From the NCBI GenBank assembly GCA_963761325.1, contig CAVXGZ010000001.1, forward strand, positions 1,054,001 through 1,118,000: a stretch of 64,000 nucleotides of DNA. Direction: 5' to 3'. Shown here in pieces: positions 18,219-27,164 of the stretch (within the stretch, counting starts at the first letter, position 1; each line of letters begins with the position of its first letter). The position numbers and the translations under genes are program-made. Origin of the DNA: Streptantibioticus_C sp963761325. Its GTDB lineage: Bacteria > Actinomycetota > Actinomycetes > Streptomycetales > Streptomycetaceae. The notes under the pieces were generated by a model. The model made no database searches, had not been told where the DNA came from, and was given only the letters and a program-made list of their open reading frames with translations.

Positions 18219-19139
18219 TCAGCCGAGCAGCCCGGAGCTGACCCACAGCCGGCGGCCGGGGCCGCGCAGCACGCCGATCTCGTCGAGGAAGTCGGTCAGG
18301 CGCCGCGCGGACCGCAGCATCACCTCGCGGCGGTGCCCGCTCTCGCGCACCTGCCGCAGGGCGACCGCCGGGTCGAGGCCGACCGAGGCGTACACCCGGG
18401 GGCTGACCAGCGAGGCGGCCACCACCCGGGCGGTCTGGCCGGACATCAGCCGGGTCAGCTCCTTCTCCCAGCCCGGCGCGGTCGCCATCTGGCGGCGCAA
18501 CTCCTCGCGGGCGTAGCGCACATGGCGGGCCTCCTCCACGACGTGGATGCGGGTCACGCCGCGCACCAGCGGCTGGATGCGCTCGTCGGGGAAGGTCTGG
18601 CGCTGCATCCAGTCGAGGATCTCCTCGACCAGCAGGGTGGCGGTGAACGAGCCCGGCGTGGTGGAGACGGTCTTCATCAGCCGGCCCAGGCCGTGGTGGA
18701 GCCGGCTCGGGCGGTAGACCGGGCTGCCGGCCTTGGTGATCAGCCGGGCGAACATCATCGAGTGGCGGCACTCGTCGGCCACCTCGGTCAGCGCGTAGCG
18801 CACGTGCTTGCTGGTCGGGTCCACGTCGTAGATGTGCCGGGCGAGCAGCTGCAGCAGGATGATCTCGAACCAGATGCCGACCGAGGCGATCGAGGCCGAC
18901 TCGTGCCTGCTCAGCTCGATGCGCTGCTCCGGCGTCATCCGCTCCCACAGCGGCGTGCCGTAGAGCGAGACCAGCTCCGGCGGCCAGAACCACTTGCCCG
19001 GTTCGAAGGGCGCGTCCCAGTCGAGTTCGGTGTCCGGGTCGAAGGAGTGCCTGGCCGAGGCGTCGAGCAGCCGTTCGGCGACCTGTTCGCGCTCCCGGAG
19101 CCGGCCGAGCGGTTCACGGGTGGCTTCGGGCGTCGTCAT
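18219..19139 (-). CDS. AurF-like non-heme diiron oxygenase
   Basis: A 306-aa four-helix-bundle diiron protein of the p-aminobenzoate N-oxygenase (AurF) type. Candidate iron ligands lie in ESASIASVGIWFEI, EVADECRHSMMF (E...H), LLVEEILDWMQ and VVEEARHVRYA (E..H). AurF itself oxidises arylamines; relatives serve other oxidations, so the substrate is open. There is no signal peptide. It is transcribed away from a second diiron gene and toward TetR. The pairing of two different diiron enzymes suggests they act together or on one pathway. Confidence 0.85.
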   Translation of the reverse strand: MTTPEATREPLGRLREREQVAERLLDASARHSFDPDTELDWDAPFEPGKWFWPPELVSLYGTPLWERMTPEQRIELSRHESASIASVGIWFEIILLQLLARHIYDVDPTSKHVRYALTEVADECRHSMMFARLITKAGSPVYRPSRLHHGLGRLMKTVSTTPGSFTATLLVEEILDWMQRQTFPDERIQPLVRGVTRIHVVEEARHVRYAREELRRQMATAPGWEKELTRLMSGQTARVVAASLVSPRVYASVGLDPAVALRQVRESGHRREVMLRSARRLTDFLDEIGVLRGPGRRLWVSSGLLG

Positions 19140-19175
19140 CTGGAGCTCCCCCCTTGGGGTTACCGGCGGTCACAG

Positions 19176-19187
19176 GTCTTATAAGAC
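19176..19187. promoter_or_regulatory. Palindromic operator candidate between two diiron genes
   Basis: Perfect 12-bp palindrome GTCTTATAAGAC in the 178-bp divergent gap, 37 bp before the AurF-like start. On the minus strand it follows a TTGACA/TTGACG -35-like stretch, so a bound TetR would block that promoter. GGTTACCG and its complement CGGTAACC also occur in this gap about 80 bp apart. Confidence 0.55.
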
Positions 19188-19317
19188 TCTTTGTCAACAA
19201 GGGCGTCAAGACCCCGCGTCCGACTCGTTGACTGGTCGGTAACCGCCGTGTGACGCTGCCGTCGGCCGTATTTGCACGCCATGTGCAAGATCATGTCGCG
19301 AGGCGGAGGAGTCGACG

Positions 19318-20424
19318 GTGCCCAGCCACGACCTGTACGCGAACAGCCCCGAACAAGGCGGGTGGTCGGTGCCGGCCACCGGCCGGGCCCGCTTCACCTG
19401 GGAGTACGACGACGGCCGCGACCGGCTGCTCGCCCTGTACCAGAAGGGCAAGGACAAGCAGTGGGACGGCGCCAAGCGCATCGACTGGGACCTGGAGGTC
19501 GATCCGTACGACCCGCTCGGCGTGCCCGACCAGAACCTGACCGTGTACGGCTCGCGGTACTGGGAGGTGATGAGCGAGGCCGACAAGCGCGAGCTGCGCC
19601 GGCACTACGCCTCCTGGCAGTTCAGCCAGTTCCTCCACGGCGAGCAGGGCGCCATGGTGTGCGCGGCGCGCATCGTGGAGTCGGCGCCGGACCTGGACGC
19701 CAAGTTCTACTCGGCCACCCAGACCATGGACGAGGCCCGGCACGCGGAGATCTACGGGCGCTTCCTGCACGAGAAGGTCGGGATGCTCTACCCGGTCAAC
19801 GACAACCTGCAGTCCCTGCTCGGCGACACGCTGCGCGACTCGCGCTGGGACATGCCCTACCTCGGGATGCAGGTGCTCATCGAGGGGCTCGCGCTCGCCG
19901 CGTTCGGCATGCTGCGCGACACCACCGACAAGCCGCTGCCCAAGCAGATCCTCGCCTACGTGATGCAGGACGAGGCCCGGCACGTCGCCTTCGGCCGGAT
20001 GGCGCTGCGCGACTACTACCAGCAGTTGTCGTCCGCCGAGCTGCGCGAGCGCGAGGAGTTCGTCATCGAGGGCTGCTATCTGATGCGCGACCGGCTGCGC
20101 GGCGCCGAGGTGCTGGAGAACTTCGGCATCCCCGCCAAGGAGGCCGCCGAGCTGAGCGAGGGGTCGGAGTACCTCGCGCTCTTCCGCAAGCTGCTCTTCA
20201 GCCGCATCGTGCCGTGCGTGAAGGACATCGGCCTGTGGGGCGAGCGGCTGCAGCGCGCCTACCTCGACATGGGCGTCTTCGATCTCGGCGACTCCAACCT
20301 CGACCTGCTGATGGCCCAGGACGAGCAGGTCGCCGAGGAGCTCGACGCGCGGCGGTTCGCCGCCGAGGAGGCGGCCCGCACCGAGGAGGTGGCCGCCGCC
20401 ATCCGCGAGGGCGCCGCGGAGTGA
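19318..20424 (+). CDS. Ferritin-like diiron protein
   Basis: A 368-aa ferritin-like protein with two diiron motifs typical of the superfamily: TMDEARHAEIYGRF and VMQDEARHVAFGRMAL (ExxH each), plus upstream Glu residues in FLHGEQGAM and VLIEGLALAAFG. Length and helices suggest an oxygenase or oxidase rather than an iron-storage ferritin. GTG 19318 follows GGAGGA. It is divergent from the AurF-like gene and shares its regulatory gap. Its 3' end lies 19 bp from the convergent PBP gene. Substrate unknown. Confidence 0.88.
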   Translation: MPSHDLYANSPEQGGWSVPATGRARFTWEYDDGRDRLLALYQKGKDKQWDGAKRIDWDLEVDPYDPLGVPDQNLTVYGSRYWEVMSEADKRELRRHYASWQFSQFLHGEQGAMVCAARIVESAPDLDAKFYSATQTMDEARHAEIYGRFLHEKVGMLYPVNDNLQSLLGDTLRDSRWDMPYLGMQVLIEGLALAAFGMLRDTTDKPLPKQILAYVMQDEARHVAFGRMALRDYYQQLSSAELREREEFVIEGCYLMRDRLRGAEVLENFGIPAKEAAELSEGSEYLALFRKLLFSRIVPCVKDIGLWGERLQRAYLDMGVFDLGDSNLDLLMAQDEQVAEELDARRFAAEEAARTEEVAAAIREGAAE

Positions 20425-20443
20425 CCCCGCCGCGCCGGGCGCG

Positions 20444-21904
20444 TCACGAGCCGCTCAGCACCGCCTGCATGACGGACCGGGCGATGGGCGCCGCGCTGCC
20501 GCCGCCGGAGATGTCGGCCCGGTCGGCGGCGGCGTCCTCGACCACCACGGCCACCGCGACCGGCGCGGTGGCGGCGCCGTCCGGCCGGGCCCAGGAGACG
20601 AACCAGGCGTAGGGCGTGCCGCGGTTGTCGATGCCGTGCTGGGCGGTGCCGGTCTTGCCGCCGACGTCCACGCCGGGGATCGCCGCGTTGGTGCCGGTGC
20701 CGTCGGTGACCACGTCGGTCATCAGGTCCCGCAGCACCGAGGCGGTGTGCGGACTCATCGCGTGGCCGAGCACCTCGGGCCGGGTGACCGAGATCGTGCC
20801 GCCCTTCGCGTTCGTCTGGCGGTCGATCAGGTACGGCGTCATCACCGTGCCGCCGTCGGCCACCGCGCCGGCGACCATGGCCATCTGCAGCGGGGTGGCC
20901 CGGGTGTCGAACTGGCCGATGGAGGAGAGCGCGAGCTGCGAGGCGTCCATCGAGGTGTCGAAGACGCTCTCGCTGACGTGCGAGGGGACCGACAGCGCCG
21001 GGTCGTCGAAGCCGAAGCCGCGCGCGGCGCGCACCATGGCCGGCAGCCCCACCTCGTCGCCGAGCTTGGCGAACACCGTGTTGCACGAGACCCGGAAGGC
21101 GTAGCGCATGGTCGCGTTCGCGCAGCCGCCCGCCTCGTTGCCGAGCTTCACCGAGGAGCCGGGCAGCGGGTAGGGATCGGGCGAGTCGGTGCGGGAGTCG
21201 ACGTCGGTGACCGTGCCGCTGTCCAGCGCGGCGGCGGCGGTGACCACCTTGAACGTGGAGCCGGGCGGGTAGGTCTGCCGGATCGCCCGGTTGAGCATCG
21301 GCTGGTCCGGGTCGCCGGTCAGCTGCTGCCAGGCGGCGACCGAGGACTGCCCGGTGCCGGCGATCCGCCCCGGGTCGTAGGACGGCGAGGAGACCAGGGC
21401 GAGGATCTTCCCGGTGGCCGGGTCGATGGCGGCGACCGCGCCCTTGCGCCCGGCCAGCCCCTGGTAGGCGGCGCGCTGGGCGGCCGGGTCGATGGTGGAG
21501 CGCACCCGGCCGCCGGGCGTCTGCTCGCGGGCGACGGCGTTCCACAGCGGGAAGGGCGCCAGCCGCGGATCGGTGCCGGACAGCACCGGGTCGCCGGCGT
21601 TCTCCAGCAGCGTGGTGCCGTAGATCTGCGAGGCGTAGCCGGTGACCGGCGCGTACAGCGGTCCGTCGGTGTAGGTGCGCACCCAGGCGAGCCGGCCGCC
21701 GGTGCGCCGGGAGCCGGTCAGCCGGGTGCCGCCCGCGTAGATGTCGCCGCGCGGCTGGTCGTAGCGGGTGATGGTCTGCCGGGCGTTGGCCGGGTTGGTG
21801 TCGTAGCCGTTGGCGCTGATCACCTGGACCCGGGTCGCGTTGACCAGCAGCGCGACCAGCAGCAGCAGGCAGAAGGCGGCGGCGTGCCGGATGTGCCGGG
21901 TCAA
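20444..21904 (-). CDS. Class B penicillin-binding protein (PBP2-like transpeptidase)
   Basis: Membrane-anchored D,D-transpeptidase of about 486 aa. After one N-terminal membrane helix (AAAFCLLLLVALLVNATRVQ) comes a dimerisation/pedestal region and a transpeptidase domain with all three active-site motifs: STFK (PPGSTFK), SCN (RVSCNTVFAK) and KTGTAQ. The TTG start at 21904 overlaps the FtsW stop (TTGA), implying coupled translation; no better start is visible. Together the pair forms a glycosyltransferase-transpeptidase unit for elongation, division or sporulation septa. Streptomyces carry more than one such pair. Confidence 0.92.
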   Translation of the reverse strand: MTRHIRHAAAFCLLLLVALLVNATRVQVISANGYDTNPANARQTITRYDQPRGDIYAGGTRLTGSRRTGGRLAWVRTYTDGPLYAPVTGYASQIYGTTLLENAGDPVLSGTDPRLAPFPLWNAVAREQTPGGRVRSTIDPAAQRAAYQGLAGRKGAVAAIDPATGKILALVSSPSYDPGRIAGTGQSSVAAWQQLTGDPDQPMLNRAIRQTYPPGSTFKVVTAAAALDSGTVTDVDSRTDSPDPYPLPGSSVKLGNEAGGCANATMRYAFRVSCNTVFAKLGDEVGLPAMVRAARGFGFDDPALSVPSHVSESVFDTSMDASQLALSSIGQFDTRATPLQMAMVAGAVADGGTVMTPYLIDRQTNAKGGTISVTRPEVLGHAMSPHTASVLRDLMTDVVTDGTGTNAAIPGVDVGGKTGTAQHGIDNRGTPYAWFVSWARPDGAATAPVAVAVVVEDAAADRADISGGGSAAPIARSVMQAVLSGS

Positions 21905-23319
21905 CGGTCCCCCTCGTCGTCGCCGGTGTCCGGCCGGTCGGGCTCGTCGGGTCTGACGACCGCGATCACGCCGGTCTCGGCGGCGCTGGGCCGCGGGGCG
22001 CGGGCGGAGTCGCTGAGCCGGATGAGCAGCGCGATGATGATCCAGTTGGTGACCACCGAGGAGCCGCCCTGCGCCAGGAACGGCATGGCCATCCCGGTGA
22101 GCGGGATCAGGTCGGTCACCCCGCCGACGATCACGAAGACCTGCAGCGCCACGATGGTGGCCAGCCCGACCGCCAGCAGCCGGCCGAACGGATCGCGCAC
22201 CGCGAGCCCGGCCCGGAAGCCGCGGGCCACCAGCAGCCCGTACAGCACGATCAGCACGGTCAGCCCGGCCAGGCCCAGCTCCTCGCCGGCGGTCGCCACG
22301 ATGAAGTCGGACTTCGCCGCGAAGCCGATCAGGATCGAGTGCCCCTGGCCGAGCCCGGTGCCCAGCAGCCCGCCGGCCCCGAAGGCGAAGAGCGCCTGCG
22401 CGAGCTGGCCGGCGCCCTGGCCGGCCGCGACGCTGGCGAACGGGTGCAGCCAGTCCTCCACCCGGCTGTGCACGTGCGGCTCGATCGACCCGACCGCGCC
22501 GGCGCCGGCCGCCGCCAGCAGCAGCCCGACCGCGATCCAGCCCCGGCGCCCGGTCGCCACGTAGAGCATCACCACGAACAGGCCGAAGAACAGCAGCGAG
22601 GTGCCCAGGTCGGTCTCCAGCACCAGGACGCCGATGCTCATCGCCCAGATCACCAGGATCGGTCCGAGCACCCGGCCGGTCGGCAGCTGGACCTTCCAGA
22701 ACAGCCGGCGCCCGGTGTAGGCGAGCCCGTTGCTGTTGGCGGCCAGGTAGGCGGCGAAGAACACCGCGAGCAGCACCTTGGCGAACTCGCCCGGCTGGAT
22801 GGAGAACGCGCCGATCCGGATCCAGATCTTGGCGCCGTTGATCGCCGGGAAGAAGATCGGCACCACCAGCAGCACCAGCGCGACCGCCATGCTGACGTAC
22901 CCGTAGCGGGCCAGCACCCGGTGGTCGCGCAGCAGCAGCACGACGCCGATGAACAGCCCCACGCCCAGCGACGACCACACCACCTGGGTGGGCGCGGCGC
23001 TCTGGTGCGGGGTCGCCAGGTCGAGGCGGTAGATCAGCACCAGGCCGATCCCGTTGAGCAGCACCGCGATCGGCAGCAGCAGCGGATCGGCGTACGGCGC
23101 CCGCAGCCGCACCGTGAGGTGGGCCAGCAGGGCCAGCGCGCCCAGCCCGGCCCCGTACCACAGCGCGCCGGACGGGACGGCGTCCTGCTGGGCGAGGCCG
23201 ACGTCGACGTAGCCGTAGACCGAGATCAGCACGGCGGCGGCCAGCAGCGCCAACTCGACGCCGCGGCGCCTGGGCAGCCGTACGGCGGGCACCGGAGCGA
23301 CGGCCCTGGGAGCGCTCAT
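21901..23319 (-). CDS. FtsW/RodA/SpoVE-family lipid II polymerase
   Basis: A 472-aa polytopic membrane protein of the SEDS family, polymerising lipid II into glycan strands with the PBP encoded just downstream. Family marks include FSIQPGEFAKVLLAVF, FGAGGLLGTGLGQGHS, FIVATAGEELGLAG and the conserved PLTGMAMPFLAQGGSS near the end. The cytosolic C-terminus is acidic (DDEGDR). The ATG start is clear. The order SEDS then PBP with coupled translation is the usual actinobacterial arrangement. Confidence 0.93.
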   Translation of the reverse strand: MSAPRAVAPVPAVRLPRRRGVELALLAAAVLISVYGYVDVGLAQQDAVPSGALWYGAGLGALALLAHLTVRLRAPYADPLLLPIAVLLNGIGLVLIYRLDLATPHQSAAPTQVVWSSLGVGLFIGVVLLLRDHRVLARYGYVSMAVALVLLVVPIFFPAINGAKIWIRIGAFSIQPGEFAKVLLAVFFAAYLAANSNGLAYTGRRLFWKVQLPTGRVLGPILVIWAMSIGVLVLETDLGTSLLFFGLFVVMLYVATGRRGWIAVGLLLAAAGAGAVGSIEPHVHSRVEDWLHPFASVAAGQGAGQLAQALFAFGAGGLLGTGLGQGHSILIGFAAKSDFIVATAGEELGLAGLTVLIVLYGLLVARGFRAGLAVRDPFGRLLAVGLATIVALQVFVIVGGVTDLIPLTGMAMPFLAQGGSSVVTNWIIIALLIRLSDSARAPRPSAAETGVIAVVRPDEPDRPDTGDDEGDR

Positions 23320-23471
23320 GGCCGCAACCTAGCAAGCGCCGGCCCGGCCGGGCGCGCGGTCGCACGTTGCGTGTGTCGATGGCCAGAGTTTCTATAGGAC
23401 AAGTGCCGAATGTCAGATTGTTGAACTTTCGCTCATTTGTGCGGTACCTCCGTATTTCGGAAGGTCGTGAC

Positions 23472-24989
23472 ATGACATCCGAAGCGAACGCTTCCCAGAC
23501 CGCCGCGGGGACCGGCGGGCCCGATCCGCGGCGCTGGTGGGCGCTGACGGTCATCGCCGTCGCCCAGCTGATGATCGTGCTGGACGCCACCATCGTGAAC
23601 ATCGCGCTGCCCACCGCCCAGCGCGACCTGGGCATCTCGGTCGCCAACCGGCAGTGGGTGATCACCGCCTACACACTGGCCTTCGGCGGCCTGCTGCTGC
23701 TCGGCGGCCGCATCGGCGACCTGTTCGGCCGCAAACGGGTCTTCATCATCGGCCTGCTCGGCTTCGCCGTGGCGTCCGCGCTCGGCGGCGCCGCGCAGGG
23801 CCAGGAGATGCTCTTCGCCGCCCGCGCGCTGCAGGGCTCCTTCGGCGCGATCCTCGCGCCGGCCGCCCTGTCGCTGCTGTCCACCACGTTCACCGACCCG
23901 GCGGAGCGCGGCAAGGCGTTCGGGGTCTACGGCGCCATCGCGGGCGGCGGCGCGGCGGTCGGCCTGGTTCTCGGCGGACTGCTCACCGAGTACCTGAACT
24001 GGCGCTGGTGCCTGTTCGTCAACACCCCGATCGCGATCCTCGCCGCCCTCGCTGCGCTACGCACCCTCCACGACACCATGCGGCAGAGCCGGATACGCCT
24101 CGACCTGGTCGGCGTGGCGCTCGGCTGCGGCGGGTTGCTGGCCATCGTCTACGGCTGCGCCGAGGCGGTGGACCGCGGCTGGTCCTCCCCGCTGGTACTG
24201 GGCATGCTGCTCGGCGGCGTGACGCTGCTGGTGGTCTTCTGGTTCGTCGAGTCCGCGATCCGCAACCCGCTGATGCCGATGCACATCGTGCGCGACCGCA
24301 ACCGCGGCGGCGCGGCGATCGCCGTGCTGCTGGCCGTCGTCAGCCTGTTCGGCCTCTTCCTGTTCCTCACCTTCTACCTGCAGACCATCAAGGGCTACTC
24401 GCCGGTGATCGCCGGTGTCGCCTTCCTGCCGATGACCGCCGGGATCATCCTCACCGCCACCCAGGTCGCCAGCCGCCTGATGACCCGGATCCCGGCCCGG
24501 CTGCTGCTGGTGCCGGGGCTGCTGCTGGGCGCCGGCGGCATGTACCTGCTGAGCTTCCTGCGGGCCGACAGCTCCTACGCCGGGATCGTGCTGCCGGCCG
24601 AGATCCTGCTCGGCCTCGGCATCGGACTGGTGTTCATGCCGTCGATGAGCGTCGCCACCTCGGGCGTCCCGGCCCGCGAGTCGGGCTCGGCCTCCGCGGT
24701 CGTCAACACCGCCCAGCAGGTGGGCGGTTCCATCGGCACCGCACTGCTCAACACCATCGCCGCCAGCGCCGCCTCCACCTACATCGCCGCGCACGCCACC
24801 GGTCCTTCGGTCAGCACCTCGCTGCGCGTCACCGGCACCGTGCACGGCTACAACGTGGCCTCCCTGGTGGCCGCCGCGATCATGCTCGCCGCCGCGGTCA
24901 TCGCCGCGCTCATGGTCACCTACCGGCCGCCGGGCACCGGCGGGGCGGCGGCGGCCCGCAAGGCGGAGTCCGCCCGAACGCCGGCGTAG
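23472..24989 (+). CDS. DHA2-family (EmrB/QacA-type) MFS exporter
   Basis: A 505-aa, 14-helix drug:proton antiporter. Diagnostic motifs are LDATIVNIALPTAQRDLG (motif D1 in helix 1), LGGRIGDLFGRKRVF (motif A) and GAIAGGGAAVGLVLGGLLTE (motif C of exporters), plus WRWCLFVNTPIAI. ATG 23472 has GGAAGG about 6 nt upstream; the frame extends to 23367 without family likeness. An AT-rich stretch at 23385-23460 in front of it probably carries its promoter. No regulator is next to it. The substrate cannot be told from sequence. Confidence 0.92.
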   Translation: MTSEANASQTAAGTGGPDPRRWWALTVIAVAQLMIVLDATIVNIALPTAQRDLGISVANRQWVITAYTLAFGGLLLLGGRIGDLFGRKRVFIIGLLGFAVASALGGAAQGQEMLFAARALQGSFGAILAPAALSLLSTTFTDPAERGKAFGVYGAIAGGGAAVGLVLGGLLTEYLNWRWCLFVNTPIAILAALAALRTLHDTMRQSRIRLDLVGVALGCGGLLAIVYGCAEAVDRGWSSPLVLGMLLGGVTLLVVFWFVESAIRNPLMPMHIVRDRNRGGAAIAVLLAVVSLFGLFLFLTFYLQTIKGYSPVIAGVAFLPMTAGIILTATQVASRLMTRIPARLLLVPGLLLGAGGMYLLSFLRADSSYAGIVLPAEILLGLGIGLVFMPSMSVATSGVPARESGSASAVVNTAQQVGGSIGTALLNTIAASAASTYIAAHATGPSVSTSLRVTGTVHGYNVASLVAAAIMLAAAVIAALMVTYRPPGTGGAAAARKAESARTPA

Positions 24990-25102
24990 CGCGCCCGCAG
25001 ACCGGCTGCGACCGGCAGAAAGGACCGGGCCGACCGGCAGGTACCGGGCGGGCCGAGCGGTACCCGGGCCGCACTGTCCGACCATTGCGTTAGCGTCGGG
25101 TC

Positions 25103-25777
25103 ATGGAAACGCCAGCCGGCCTCGCCGACCTGCCCTACGCGGACCTGCTCCAGCCGCACACCGGGGGCCTGTCGCCCGACGAGCGCTACGACACCGTGCA
25201 CTTCGACGGCCTGGAGCTGCCCGAGCCGGACGGCTCCGGCGCGACGTTCCTGGAGTGCGCCCTGACCGACTGCGTGGTCACCGGCGGCGGGCTGCGCGGC
25301 GCCACCTTCAACGACGTGTGGATCCACGGCACCCGGTTCGTCGGCACCGGGCTGGCCGAGAGCGGCTGGCAGGACGCCGCGCTCGACTCCTGCGTGCTGG
25401 CCGGCGCCGAGGCGTTCGGGCTGCGGGCCCGCCGCGTCGTCTTCCGCCGCTGCAAACTCGACTCGGTGAACCTGCGCACCGCCCAACTGCGCGAGGTCCG
25501 CTTCGAGGACTGCCTGCTGCGCGACGTGGACCTGGCCGGCGCCCGGCTGTCCGACGTCGCCTTCCCCGGCTGCACCCTGGAGGGGCTGCGCCTGGGCCGC
25601 GCCTCGCTGGCCCGGGTCGACCTGCGCGACACCGCGCACCTCGAACTCGCCGACGGCTACGACGCGTTGCGCGGTGCGATCATCAGCACGATCCAACTGC
25701 TGGAGCTGGCGCCGGCGTTGGCCCGGGAGCTGGGGATCACGGTGAGCGAGGGCGCGCGGGCGGGGCAGCCGCGGTGA
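25103..25777 (+). CDS. Pentapeptide-repeat protein
   Basis: A 224-aa soluble protein whose centre (about residues 45-185) is built of degenerate A(D/N)LxX-type pentapeptides, for example LRGATF, LDSVNLRTAQL, LRDVDLAGARL and LARVDLRDTAH. It should fold as a right-handed quadrilateral beta-helix. Some relatives mimic DNA and protect gyrase, but most are of unknown role. Its stop overlaps the GTG of the following D-amino-acid oxidase gene by 4 nt, so the two are cotranslated. The functional link is unclear. Confidence 0.88.
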   Translation: METPAGLADLPYADLLQPHTGGLSPDERYDTVHFDGLELPEPDGSGATFLECALTDCVVTGGGLRGATFNDVWIHGTRFVGTGLAESGWQDAALDSCVLAGAEAFGLRARRVVFRRCKLDSVNLRTAQLREVRFEDCLLRDVDLAGARLSDVAFPGCTLEGLRLGRASLARVDLRDTAHLELADGYDALRGAIISTIQLLELAPALARELGITVSEGARAGQPR

Positions 25778-26724
25778 CCGGCGGCCGGGTGGTGGTGGTC
25801 GGCGGCGGCGTGTCCGGGCTGACCACGGCGGTGGTGCTGGCCGAGCGGGGCGCCGAGGTGTCGCTGTGGGCCCGCGAGGAGGCCGCCCGGACCACCTCCG
25901 CGGTGGCCGGCGCGCTGTGGGAGCCGTACCGGATCGGCCCGCGGGAGAAGGTGGCGGTCTGGGCCGCGGAGACCTTCGAGGTCTTCCGCGAGCTGGCGGA
26001 CCGCCCGGCCGAGACCGGCGTGCGCATGGTGGCCGGCCTGCAGGCCGCGCCCACCGCCAGGGGCGAACTGCCGGTGCCCTACTGGGCGTCCGGCGTACCC
26101 GGCGTGCGCCGCGCGAGCACCGACGAACTGCCCGCGGGATACGGCTCGGGGCTGCGCATGCTGCTGCCGCTGCTCGACATGCCGGTCTACCTCGGCCACC
26201 TGCTCCGGCGGCTGCGCGCCGCGGGCGGCACGACGCTCCGGCGCGCGGTGGCCACGCTGGAGGAGGCGGCGGCCGAGGCGGACACCGTGGTCAACTGCAC
26301 CGGCCTGGGCGCCCGCGACCTGCTGCCGGACCCCGATATACGCCCGGTGCGCGGCCAGTTGGCGGTGGTGGCCAACCCGGGTGTCACCGAGTGGTTCGTG
26401 CACTGCGACGACGACGATCCGCGCGCCGCCTACTTCTTCCCGCAGCCCTACGGCCTCGTGCTCGGCGGCACCGCGGAGCAGGACGCCTGGGACACCCGGC
26501 CCGATCCGGACACCGCGCGGGAGATCATCCGGCGCTGCGCCCTGGTCGACCCGCGGATCGCCGACGCCGAGGTGCTCGGCCACCGGGTCGGCCTGCGCCC
26601 GGTGCGCGACGAGGTGCGGCTGGAGCGGGACGGCGCGGTGGTGCACAACTACGGGCACGGCGGCGCGGGCGTCACCGTCTCGTGGGGCTGCGCGCGTCGG
26701 GCGGCGGCGCTGGCCGGGCGCTGA
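25774..26724 (+). CDS. D-amino-acid oxidase (DAO family)
   Basis: A 316-aa FAD enzyme that oxidatively deaminates D-amino acids to 2-oxo acids, ammonia and peroxide. VVVVGGGVSGLTTAVVLAERG is the dinucleotide-binding motif, and SAVAGALWEPYRI and VVNCTGLGARDL are typical of actinobacterial DAO. The C-terminal HNYGHGGAGVTVSWGCA is the family signature with the flavin-contacting Gly residues. Length is slightly below that of the eukaryotic enzymes, as usual in bacteria. No peroxisomal or secretion signal is seen. It is coupled to the pentapeptide gene and nearly touches the convergent cold-shock gene. Confidence 0.92.
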   Translation: MTGGRVVVVGGGVSGLTTAVVLAERGAEVSLWAREEAARTTSAVAGALWEPYRIGPREKVAVWAAETFEVFRELADRPAETGVRMVAGLQAAPTARGELPVPYWASGVPGVRRASTDELPAGYGSGLRMLLPLLDMPVYLGHLLRRLRAAGGTTLRRAVATLEEAAAEADTVVNCTGLGARDLLPDPDIRPVRGQLAVVANPGVTEWFVHCDDDDPRAAYFFPQPYGLVLGGTAEQDAWDTRPDPDTAREIIRRCALVDPRIADAEVLGHRVGLRPVRDEVRLERDGAVVHNYGHGGAGVTVSWGCARRAAALAGR

Positions 26725-26731
26725 GGGCCGG

Positions 26732-27118
26732 TCAGCCCTCGACCCAGTTGTGGGTCTGGACGAGCTCCATCACCCGGCGGCGCACCTGGACGATCTGCGC
26801 GCCGGAGAGCGTCGGCACGCCGTCGAGCAGCGCCTCGGTCAGCTCCTGGGAGAAGTCCGCGTAACTCAGGACGTCGCACAGGATCTCGTCGTCCTCGGAG
26901 CGCTTCTTCTGCTGCTCCAGCAGGTGGACGTCCGACGCCTTCAGGCCGCGGTCGCCGTCCTCCACCTCGAAGCCGACCCGCAGGCCGGCCCGGTAGCGGT
27001 ACTTCTCGTCCCGCAGGTCGTTGGCGTGGACGAACACGTCCTCGCCGCCGTCGTCGGGCGCGATGAACCCGTATCCGCGCACATCGTCGAACCGCACAAT
27101 CCGACCGGTGACCACCAC
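26732..27118 (-). CDS. Cold-shock-domain protein with C-terminal extension
   Basis: A 128-aa protein. The first about 65 residues form a cold-shock domain with RNP1-like RGYGFIAPDD and RNP2-like DVFVHAND, binding single-stranded RNA or DNA. The remaining half (SEDDEILCDVLSYADFSQELTEALL and onward) is an acidic-helical extension seen in a group of streptomycete CSD proteins, longer than the classic 67-aa CspA. GTG 27118 is used because AGGGGTAG lies about 6 nt ahead; GTG 27115 is an equal alternative. Seven bp separate it from the convergent oxidase. Confidence 0.85.
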   Translation of the reverse strand: MVVTGRIVRFDDVRGYGFIAPDDGGEDVFVHANDLRDEKYRYRAGLRVGFEVEDGDRGLKASDVHLLEQQKKRSEDDEILCDVLSYADFSQELTEALLDGVPTLSGAQIVQVRRRVMELVQTHNWVEG

Positions 27119-27164
27119 AGCTACCCCTACCCCTGCAACATTCCACTCGGTTCTCGGCGGCAGC

